Made by a program: the position numbers and the translations under genes. From Mycolicibacterium mucogenicum DSM 44124 (GTDB lineage Bacteria > Actinomycetota > Actinomycetes > Mycobacteriales > Mycobacteriaceae), in contig NZ_CP062008.1 in the NCBI RefSeq assembly GCF_005670685.2, positions 1,550,001 to 1,614,000 of the forward strand: a stretch of 64,000 bases of DNA, in the 5' to 3' direction. How positions within the stretch are numbered: the first letter of the stretch is position 1; the number at the start of each line of letters is the position of its first letter. Positions 52,997 to 64,000 of the stretch are shown piece by piece. The notes below the pieces were generated by a model. That model saw only the letters and a program-made list of their open reading frames with translations, was not told where the DNA came from and did not search any database.

Positions 52997-54295
52997 TCAG
53001 CGTGCGGCGGGGTAGCGCTTGCGCAGGCGGGCCTCATAGCCCGGCTGCAACGCGGTGCGGCTGATGTCGCCGTCGTAGTGCGCCAGCACGCGGGGATCCA
53101 TCACCCGGCGCCACAACGGCGGGCAGATGGCCAGCAGCAGCATGGTGCCGTAACCGCCCGGCAGCTGCGGCGCCTCATCGGCATGGCACAGCGCCTGGTA
53201 CCGACGCATGGGGTTGGCGTGGTGATCGGAGTGCCGCTGCAGGTGGAACAGGAAGACGTTGGCGATCACGGTGTTGCTGTTCCAGCTGTGCCCGGCGCGC
53301 ACCCGCTCGTACCGGCCGTTGGGCAGTTTCTGCCGCCGCAGGCCGTAGTGCTCGAGGTAGTTGACGGTCTCCAGCAGGAAGATGCCGATCACGGCCTGGC
53401 CGAACAGCCACGGCAGGACGGCGACGCCGAACCAGGCCACCAGGATGACAAACAGGATGACGCTCAGCAGCCAGGCGTTGAGGACCTCGTTGTGCAGCGA
53501 CCACTTGGACTTGTGCACGCGGGCGAGTCGCTCGGATTCCAGCTTCCAGGCCGACCGCAGGCTGCCGATGACCGATCGGGCGATGAAGGCATACAGGCTC
53601 TCGCCGAGGCGCGAGCTGGCCGGATCCTCCGGCGTCGCCACCCGCACATGGTGACCGCGGTTGTGCTCGACGAAGAAGTGGCCGTAGCAGGTCTGGGCCA
53701 GGGCGATCTTGGAGAGCCGGCGCTCGGACATGCCGCGCTTGTGGCCGAGTTCGTGGGCGGCGTTGATCGCGATACCGCCGACGGTCCCGACGGCGGCCAT
53801 CAGGCCGAGCTTGTCGGCCAGCGACATGGTCACCCAGCCGCCGCCGGCCCACAGCCAGCAGGCGAAGATCAGCGACAGATACTGCGCCGGCAGGAAGAGG
53901 TGCGTGGCGATCCGGTAGAACGGGTCGTCCTCCAGGCTGCGCAGGTCGCCGGGGGCTTGTTCGGCCTCGGGGCCGACGATGTGATCGAGCAGGGGAACCA
54001 GCCCGAACGTCAGCAGCGATCCGGTCCACCAGAACGCGTCCATGCCGGTGAGCCAGACCAGCAGCCACGACAGGCCGACCATTCCGGGGGTGATGGGACC
54101 CAGCAGCCACACGTAGCGCTTGGAATCGCGCCATTTGGACTTGGCGGCGGGTGCGTCGGGCGCCTCGGGCGCGTGAGGTTGCGACGCCTCCTGGCCCGCG
54201 CGCAATGCCGACAACACCCCGTATTCGTACCCGCATTCGGCCGTTTGCGCAAATACAAGTCGGTTGCCAGAGCCAGTTCCTGTCCGTTTTCTCAT
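52997..54295 (-). CDS. alkB: AlkB-type integral membrane alkane hydroxylase
   Basis: 432 residues from the ATG at 54295; the start is uncertain because no strong ribosome site is seen, and later starts (e.g. near LSALRAG) are possible. Histidine motifs: HELGHK, EHNRGHHVR, LQRHSDHHANP plus NYLEHYGLRRQ, the full AlkB signature binding two irons. Six membrane helices. Hydroxylates terminal carbons of alkanes, with rubredoxin as donor; no rubredoxin genes follow, so electrons must come from elsewhere. Not at this place in M. tuberculosis. Divergent from the cholesterol oxidase. Confidence 0.9.
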   Translation of the reverse strand: MRKRTGTGSGNRLVFAQTAECGYEYGVLSALRAGQEASQPHAPEAPDAPAAKSKWRDSKRYVWLLGPITPGMVGLSWLLVWLTGMDAFWWTGSLLTFGLVPLLDHIVGPEAEQAPGDLRSLEDDPFYRIATHLFLPAQYLSLIFACWLWAGGGWVTMSLADKLGLMAAVGTVGGIAINAAHELGHKRGMSERRLSKIALAQTCYGHFFVEHNRGHHVRVATPEDPASSRLGESLYAFIARSVIGSLRSAWKLESERLARVHKSKWSLHNEVLNAWLLSVILFVILVAWFGVAVLPWLFGQAVIGIFLLETVNYLEHYGLRRQKLPNGRYERVRAGHSWNSNTVIANVFLFHLQRHSDHHANPMRRYQALCHADEAPQLPGGYGTMLLLAICPPLWRRVMDPRVLAHYDGDISRTALQPGYEARLRKRYPAAR

Positions 54296-54677
54296 CGTTA
54301 TCCAGCAAATTGTTTGAGGCGTCAGCACTCAGGGGTATTCGGGATGGTCGCCCGGCCTCGGTCCCGACAGGTGGGCAGCTGTCGCCGGTTCGGCGTCATT
54401 GCCACCAAACTTGCAGGTAGAGTGCCGTACACGCATATGGGTGACGTACGACATACCGGGCGTCGTACGGGTTGGGCGACGCGGTGAGGGTCGGATCTCG
54501 CGCAGCGGCGGAAACTCAGCGGCATCGTGTAATTTTTGAGATGAATCCGTTATTCGGGAGCTGGTACGCGAGCGGCTTCGGGTTAGCTGGGCGGTTAGGC
54601 GGAAGGACGATCTTGGCAGTGATGCACGGCCGGCATCGACACGTCCGGTGCTGGGGCGCGGCCGCGGCAGGTCACCG
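54296..54677. other. Regulatory stretch between alkB and cholesterol oxidase
   Basis: No credible gene. Contains a perfect inverted repeat with arms CGTACGAC/GTCGTACG and 9-base spacer (54445-54469), and an AT-richer patch TGTAATTTTTGAGATG (54527-54542). Both divergent promoters should be here. Confidence 0.6.
54445..54469. promoter_or_regulatory. Inverted repeat CGTACGAC-N9-GTCGTACG
   Basis: Perfect 8-bp arms, midway between the divergent alkB and cholesterol oxidase genes. Spacing fits a dimeric regulator that could control both. No regulator gene is adjacent. Confidence 0.5.
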
Positions 54678-56300
54678 ATGAGCCCGATCAGCCGGCGCCA
54701 GTTTCTCGGCGGTGCGGCGGTGGTGGGCGTCGCGGGCGCGGCGGGTATCGGGGCGCTCGTCGAAAGATCGCGCGACCGCACCGAGGCCCGGAAGCATTTC
54801 TCGGCCATCGTCATCGGTAGTGGTTACGGCGGGGGAGTCTCTGCGCTGCGGCTGGGGCAGGCCGGTGTCGAGACGCTGGTCATCGAACAGGGCCGGCTCT
54901 GGGACAAGCCCGACGACGACGGCAAGCGGTTCTCCAAGATGCTGCCCGCCGACACCCGCGCCGGTTGGTTCACGAAAATTCCGCCGAGCCTGGTCACCTC
55001 CTTCGGCGGCTTCACCGTCGAGCAGGTGGCCGAGCACGCGCCGTCGCCCCAGCCGATCCAGGCCGGCATCTGCCAGAAGGTGACGCACGGCGCCCACGAC
55101 GTCTTCCGGGGCCTGGCCGTCGGTGGCGGCTCGATGATCAACGCCGGCATCGCCGCCATCCCGACGCCGCGCCAGGTCGCCAAGGCGTTCCCCGACATCG
55201 GCACCGATGAGTTCCTGCGCACCTATGTCGAACGCGCCAAGTCGTCGCTCAAGATCAGTTATCGCGACATGGCCTGGTTCGAGCAGACCCCGTGCTTCCA
55301 GTACGCGCGCGCCGGCCGCAAGTACGCGGCGGCGGCCGGCTACAAGGTCGACTACAACGGCAGTTCCTACTCGTTCGACTATCTGGTCAAGGAGGCGGCC
55401 GGTCAGGTGCCGCAGTCGTCGCTGGCGTTCGAGCAGCAGTTCGGCAGCAATTACGGCCGGTTCGGCAGTGTCGACCAGACCTACCTCGCCGACGCGCTCA
55501 AGACCGGTCACGTCACGCTGCGGCCGCTGACCGAGGTCATCTCGATCCGCCAGGAGCGTTCGGGTGAGTTCGTGGTGTCCACCCGCGAGATCGACCGCTG
55601 GGGCAAAGAGCTGTCCAAGACCGAATTCGGTTGTGACCAGCTGTATCTGGCGGCCGGTGTGCTCGGCACCACCAAGCTCCTGCTGAAGGCGCGGGAGACC
55701 GGGGACCTGGCCCACCTCAACGATCAGATCGGCAAGGGCTACGGCAACAACGGCGACGTGATGGTCGGGCACAACCTGGCCAAGAGCGATCCGGCCGGCA
55801 CCACACAGTCCCTCATGGGCATGATCAACATCGACGGTCGCGACGACCCGGACAACCCGGTGTACGCCAGCATGTTCTCCATGCCGTTGCCGGTGGAGAC
55901 CTACCTGCTCGGGTACTACGTCATGGTCGACACCGGAGACCGCGCCGACATCACCTACGACCGCCAGTCCGACACCGCGACGATCCAGTGGACCGACGCC
56001 TTCGCGGCGAACAACGAGGCCAGGGCCAAACAGGTTTTCGACAAGATCCTGAAGGCCAACAAGGTCGACTACCGCAACGACCTGTTCAGTGGAAAAGTCT
56101 TCGCGCCCAACACCGTTCACCCGCTGGGCGGATGCGTGCGGGGCAAGGCCACGGACGCGTTCGGGCGGGTGAACGGCCACCGCAACCTGTTCGTCAACGA
56201 TGCGTCGCTGATACCCGGGTACGTGGGCTGCAACCCGTACATGACCATCACCGCGCTCGCCGAGCGCAACATCGAAGGCATCCTGCAGGGCCGCACCTAG
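54678..56300 (+). CDS. Cholesterol oxidase (GMC oxidoreductase), Tat-exported
   Basis: 540 residues from the ATG at 54678. N-terminal SRRQFLGGAAVVGVAGAAG is a twin-arginine signal. FAD loop AIVIGSGYGGGVSALRLGQAG, GMC block FRGLAVGGGSMINAGIAAIP, and C-terminal HPLGGCVRGKATDAFGRVNGHRNLFVNDASLIPGYVGCNPYMTITALAERN with the conserved His and Asn of non-covalent FAD cholesterol oxidases (ChoA/Streptomyces type). Converts cholesterol to cholest-4-en-3-one with O2 outside the membrane. This is not the ChoD type of M. tuberculosis. ATG chosen over earlier starts because it begins the Tat signal. Confidence 0.88.
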   Translation: MSPISRRQFLGGAAVVGVAGAAGIGALVERSRDRTEARKHFSAIVIGSGYGGGVSALRLGQAGVETLVIEQGRLWDKPDDDGKRFSKMLPADTRAGWFTKIPPSLVTSFGGFTVEQVAEHAPSPQPIQAGICQKVTHGAHDVFRGLAVGGGSMINAGIAAIPTPRQVAKAFPDIGTDEFLRTYVERAKSSLKISYRDMAWFEQTPCFQYARAGRKYAAAAGYKVDYNGSSYSFDYLVKEAAGQVPQSSLAFEQQFGSNYGRFGSVDQTYLADALKTGHVTLRPLTEVISIRQERSGEFVVSTREIDRWGKELSKTEFGCDQLYLAAGVLGTTKLLLKARETGDLAHLNDQIGKGYGNNGDVMVGHNLAKSDPAGTTQSLMGMINIDGRDDPDNPVYASMFSMPLPVETYLLGYYVMVDTGDRADITYDRQSDTATIQWTDAFAANNEARAKQVFDKILKANKVDYRNDLFSGKVFAPNTVHPLGGCVRGKATDAFGRVNGHRNLFVNDASLIPGYVGCNPYMTITALAERNIEGILQGRT

Positions 56301-56331
56301 CTGGTGGCCAGGTGCGGCACCCGCAGTCGCG

Positions 56332-58905
<2,574 letters not shown>

Positions 58906-59007
58906 GTCACCAACTTAGGGGACAACCGGTTGCCGTGACCGGGAACATAGGGACGCCGGGCATAGTTGTTGGCAACGAGATCTGTACCGACTCAGTAAGG
59001 ACGAGCA

Positions 59008-59646
59008 ATGGCCGACGCCACCGCCACGAAAGACCCAGCCGTCAAGAAGGATGTCGCGGGGTTCTGGTTCGACCCGCTGTGCCCGTGGGCCTGGATCACC
59101 TCCCGCTGGATTCTCGAGGTCCAGAAGGTCCGCGATATCGACATCGAGTTCCACGTCATGAGCCTGGCGGTGCTGAACGAGGGCCGCGACCTGCCCGAGC
59201 AGTACCAGGAAATGATGAAGAAGGCCTGGGGTCCGGTCCGCGTCGCCATCGCGGCGGAGGAAGCCGTCGGCTCCGAGGTGCTGGCGCCGCTGTACACCGC
59301 GATGGGCACGCGGATTCACAACCAGGGCAACAAGGATTTCGCTGTGGTCATCGCCGAGTCCCTCGAAGAACTCGGCCTGCCGGCCGAGCTCGCGGAGGCA
59401 GCCACCAGCGACAAGTACGACGAGGCGCTGCGCAAGAGCCACCACGCCGGCATGGACGCTGTCGGCCCCGATGTGGGCACCCCGACCATCCACGTCAACG
59501 GCGTCGCGTTCTTCGGTCCGGTGCTGTCGCGCATCCCGCGCGGCGAAGAGGCCGGCAAGCTGTGGGACGCGTCGGTGATTTTCGCCTCGTACCCGCACTT
59601 CTGGGAGCTCAAGCGCTCCCGCAACGAGGCGCCTGAATTCGACTGA
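59008..59646 (+). CDS. DsbA-like mycothiol-dependent reductase (mycoredoxin-2 type), CPWA variant
   Basis: 212 residues. DsbA/nitroreductase-like thioredoxin fold with helical insertion. Active site [22 protein letters not shown]: first Cys of the expected CPWC is present, the second is Ala. cis-Pro motif [17 protein letters not shown]. In M. tuberculosis Rv2466c the motif is recalled as CPWC. A single Cys can still work through a mycothiol mixed disulfide. Other Cys are absent from the protein. AGGA ribosome site 8 bases upstream. Confidence 0.88.
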   Translation: MADATATKDPAVKKDVAGFWFDPLCPWAWITSRWILEVQKVRDIDIEFHVMSLAVLNEGRDLPEQYQEMMKKAWGPVRVAIAAEEAVGSEVLAPLYTAMGTRIHNQGNKDFAVVIAESLEELGLPAELAEAATSDKYDEALRKSHHAGMDAVGPDVGTPTIHVNGVAFFGPVLSRIPRGEEAGKLWDASVIFASYPHFWELKRSRNEAPEFD

Positions 59647-59671
59647 CCGCAATCACCCGCTAGTCACGCTC

Positions 59672-59689
59672 ACCTGGGTCGGCCCAGGT
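59672..59689 (+). terminator. Short hairpin after the mycoredoxin gene
   Basis: ACCTGGG-TCGG-CCCAGGT, 7-bp arms, 26 bases past the stop. No U tract. Confidence 0.45.
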
Positions 59690-59840
59690 AATCTCGTCGG
59701 CGTTCCGCAAGGAACGTCTGGATGCGGTTACCGTGGCCAGACACATCCGAAACATGAGCCACAACGATGCAACTGGTGGGGAGCGACGTGCCGACGGACA
59801 GTTTCGTCCTTCGACGTGCGGGTTTGAGTAGGATGCGCTG

Positions 59841-62057
<2,217 letters not shown>

Positions 62058-62128
62058 GCCGGCGAGTGCGCCGGGCCGGCTGAGCCACTGATTCTGTCCC
62101 GGGCCGCTGTTCTGCCAGAATGTGCGCC

Positions 62129-62608
62129 ATGCGCGTATATCTCGGAGCCGACCACGCCGGATACGAACTCAAGCAGGCCCTGCTCGACCATCTGACCGCG
62201 GCCGGCCACCAGGCCGTCGACTGCGGTGCCTTCGCCTACGACGCGGAGGACGACTACCCGGCGTTCTGCATCGACGCCGCCAAGCGCACCGTCGAGGACC
62301 CGGGCAGCCTGGGCATCGTCATCGGCGGCTCCGGCAACGGCGAGCAGATCGCGGCCAACAAGGTGCCGGGCGTGCGCTGTGCGCTGGCGTGGAGCGTCGA
62401 GACCGCGCAGCTGGCCCGCGAGCACAACAACGCGCAGGTGATGGGCATCGGTGGCCGTATGCACAGCACCGAAGAGGCCTTCGCCATCGTCGACGCCTTC
62501 CTGGCCGCCGAATGGTCGCAGGCCGAGCGGCACCAGCGCCGCATCGACATCCTGGCCGAGTACGAGAAGACGCACGTGGCACCTGAGGTTCCGGGCGCTC
62601 CCGCCTGA
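62129..62608 (+). CDS. rpiB: Ribose-5-phosphate isomerase B
   Basis: 159 residues from the ATG at 62129 (the GTG at 62120 adds three residues and is less likely). MRVYLGADHAGYELKQALLDHL and IVIGGSGNGEQIAANKVPGVRCAL, where Ser-x-x-x-Glu replaces the catalytic Cys of E. coli RpiB, as in the actinobacterial group. Interconverts ribose-5-P and ribulose-5-P in the pentose pathway. Followed 16 bases later by nei1, as in M. tuberculosis. Confidence 0.94.
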   Translation: MRVYLGADHAGYELKQALLDHLTAAGHQAVDCGAFAYDAEDDYPAFCIDAAKRTVEDPGSLGIVIGGSGNGEQIAANKVPGVRCALAWSVETAQLAREHNNAQVMGIGGRMHSTEEAFAIVDAFLAAEWSQAERHQRRIDILAEYEKTHVAPEVPGAPA

Positions 62609-62624
62609 TCGCAAGGCCTGACAC

Positions 62625-63419
62625 GTGCCGGAGGGACATACCCTCCACCGGCTGGCCCGCCTGCACCAGCAGCGTTTCGGGCGGGCGCCGGTGGTCGTCA
62701 GCAGTCCGCAGGGCCGGTTCGCCGATGCCGCGGCCGCGGTGAGCGGCCGGGTGCTGCGTAAGGCCGACGCCTGGGGCAAGCATCTGTTCCACCACTACGA
62801 CGGTGGTGCGGTCGTGCACGTCCATCTCGGGCTGTACGGCACGTTCACCGAGCAGCCGCTGCCGATGACAGCGCCTGTCGGGCAGGTGCGCATGCGCATG
62901 GTCGGGGCCGAATTCGGGACCGACCTGCGCGGCCCGACGGTGTGTGAGCTGATCGACGAGGGCGGCGTCGACGATGTCGTGGCCCGGCTCGGTGCCGATC
63001 CGCTGCGCCGCGACGCCGACCCGGGATCGGCCTGGGCGCGAATCAGTAAGTCCCGCAGGACAATCGGATCGATGCTGATGGACCAGACGGTGATCGCCGG
63101 GGTCGGCAACGTCTACCGCAGCGAGGTGCTGTACCGGCACCGGATCGACCCGCACCGTCCCGGCACGCAGCTGACCGAGGCCGAATTCGCGGAGCTGTGG
63201 ACCGATCTCGTCGCTCTCATGAAGGTCGGGGTGCGCCGCGGCAAGATTGTCGTGGTGCGTCCGGAAGACGACCACGGTGCACCGTCCTACGCCGCCGACC
63301 GGCCGCGCACCTATGTGTACCGGCGGGCGGGCGAGGCGTGCCGCGTGTGCGGCGCCACCATCCGCACCGAGGTCATGGAGGGGCGAAACCTGTTCTGGTG
63401 CCCCGATTGTCAGGTGTGA
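62625..63419 (+). CDS. nei: Endonuclease VIII-type DNA glycosylase (Nei1)
   Basis: 264 residues. PEGHTLHRLARLHQQ carries the catalytic Pro1 and Glu2; Met is removed. KADAWGKHLFHHYDGGAVVHVHLGLYG holds the conserved Lys; the H2TH region is VIAGVGNVYRSEVLYRHRIDP and the zinc finger CRVCGATIRTEVMEGRNLFWCPDCQ. It excises oxidised pyrimidines and nicks the site. GTG start at 62625. Matches Rv2464c. Confidence 0.92.
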   Translation: MPEGHTLHRLARLHQQRFGRAPVVVSSPQGRFADAAAAVSGRVLRKADAWGKHLFHHYDGGAVVHVHLGLYGTFTEQPLPMTAPVGQVRMRMVGAEFGTDLRGPTVCELIDEGGVDDVVARLGADPLRRDADPGSAWARISKSRRTIGSMLMDQTVIAGVGNVYRSEVLYRHRIDPHRPGTQLTEAEFAELWTDLVALMKVGVRRGKIVVVRPEDDHGAPSYAADRPRTYVYRRAGEACRVCGATIRTEVMEGRNLFWCPDCQV

Positions 63420-63422
63420 CGG

Positions 63423-63983
63423 CTAGTCGCCGCCACCGCCGCAGCCGCCACCGCAACCACCGCCGCCACAGCTGCTGCCGCCACCGCCGCAGCTGCTACC
63501 CGAGTCGCTGCTGCCGGAGTCCCAACTGCCGCTGCCGGCATCCCAACCGTTGTTGTCGTTCCAGCTGACGTCCTGGCCCTGGCCGGCGTCGAGGCCCTGC
63601 TGGTAACCCTGGTCGAATCCCGAGCCGTATCCGGACTCGAAACCCGATGCGCCGTAACTGACTCCGTGCATGCCGTCGAACAGTGCGTCGAACAACAGCA
63701 CCGAGCCGACGCCCCACGCGCCGGCGACCAGAGCCGGCTTCCACCACGGCTCGGAGTACCAGCCCTCGGGCACCGGGCGCCCGGCGACGCGGCCGCCGGG
63801 GTAGTAGTTCGGCGTGGCGGCAGTCGGACCCGGTGAGGCCTGAATCTGCCTGCCGTCGAACTGGATTCGGCGATCTTCGGTGACCGAACCCGCACCGCGC
63901 TGGCCGGCCAGCTCCTGCAGCGGGGGACCGGGGTCGATGCCCATGGCGGTCCGCGCGGCCCGTACGTAGTACAGCCCTTCCAT
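63423..63983 (-). CDS. Membrane protein with Gly/Cys-rich C-terminal tail (possibly 5'-partial)
   Basis: 186 residues from the ATG at 63983; the frame stays open to the window edge (AKQSA before the Met), so the true start may lie outside. MEGLYYVRAARTAMGIDPGPPLQELAGQRG looks helical, then RIQFDGRQIQASPG, one membrane-like stretch KPALVAGAWGVGSVLLFDALF, and a low-complexity tail: Gln/Gly/Asp-rich (FDQGYQQGLDAGQGQ), Ser/Asp-rich, then GGGGSSCGGGGCGGGCGGGG with four Cys. Such tails occur in several actinobacterial membrane proteins of unknown role. Convergent with nei, 3 bases apart. Confidence 0.65.
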   Translation of the reverse strand: MEGLYYVRAARTAMGIDPGPPLQELAGQRGAGSVTEDRRIQFDGRQIQASPGPTAATPNYYPGGRVAGRPVPEGWYSEPWWKPALVAGAWGVGSVLLFDALFDGMHGVSYGASGFESGYGSGFDQGYQQGLDAGQGQDVSWNDNNGWDAGSGSWDSGSSDSGSSCGGGGSSCGGGGCGGGCGGGGD

Positions 63984-64000
63984 CGCGCTCTGTTTCGCGA

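Overview
The window is high-GC DNA from an actinobacterium of the genus Mycobacterium in the broad sense, most likely a fast-growing Mycolicibacterium. This rests on gene content and order. The core genes follow, in reverse, the order known from M. tuberculosis around Rv2521 (bcp) to Rv2464c (nei1): bcp, a DUF3618 protein, orn, a HerA-like ATPase, an SDR, an MFS protein, an MmpS-like protein, TetR/BkaR, accD1-accA1-fadE19-MaoC-citE, bkdABC, echA14, a wax ester synthase, the HAD-acyltransferase, plsB2, ssbB, ettA, gdh, a thioesterase, aglA, glbO, an HNH protein, pepN, mrx2, rpiB and nei1. Orthology is inferred from recalled order and protein motifs; no search was run.

Layout. 1-6.2 kb: a truncated GntR regulator, an acidic small protein, bcp, a DUF3618 protein, tRNA-Lys, a SnoaL protein, a GNAT acetyltransferase, tRNA-His, orn and the ATPase. 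6.2-15.9 kb: SDR, MFS, MmpS-like and TetR genes, then the tightly overlapping leucine-degradation operon (methylcrotonyl-CoA carboxylase, acyl-CoA dehydrogenase, MaoC hydratase, HMG-CoA/citramalyl-CoA lyase). 15.9-20.0 kb: a module that appears inserted, with a secreted M23 endopeptidase, a NarL-type response regulator and an unusual two-lobed histidine kinase. 20.3-23.6 kb: the branched-chain keto-acid dehydrogenase operon. 23.6-31.8 kb: enoyl-CoA hydratase, MspA-family porin, YihY-like protein, tRNA-Arg, and the lipid operon wax ester synthase - HAD/LPLAT - PlsB2. 31.9-40.2 kb: ssbB, ettA, the giant NAD-glutamate dehydrogenase, a thioesterase. 40.4-48.5 kb: an accessory block with an SOS-controlled DUF222/HNH gene, a PPOX protein, a cyclase-like protein, a SnoaL/TetR divergent pair with a double operator, and an operon of two diiron-like hydrolases, a Baeyer-Villiger monooxygenase and an SDR. 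48.6-52.9 kb: TetR, aglA, glbO, HNH, and two small genes that match recalled cytochrome bcc-aa3 supercomplex subunits. 53.0-56.3 kb: an AlkB-type hydroxylase and a Tat-exported cholesterol oxidase. 56.3-64 kb: pepN, a mycoredoxin-2 variant, a Ser/Thr kinase with an extracellular LpqN-like domain, rpiB, nei1 and a Gly/Cys-rich membrane protein.

How the genes work together. The leucine operon and the keto-acid dehydrogenase are consecutive steps of branched-chain amino-acid breakdown, which in M. tuberculosis are adjacent. Here they are split by the peptidase/two-component module. The most striking unexplained signal is in that module: the DNA upstream of the M23 gene and upstream of the kinase gene share a promoter-leader cassette of exactly the same length (124 bp from the start codon to a distal 16-bp box). 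This suggests a private regulatory circuit linking the two-component system to the cell-wall hydrolase.
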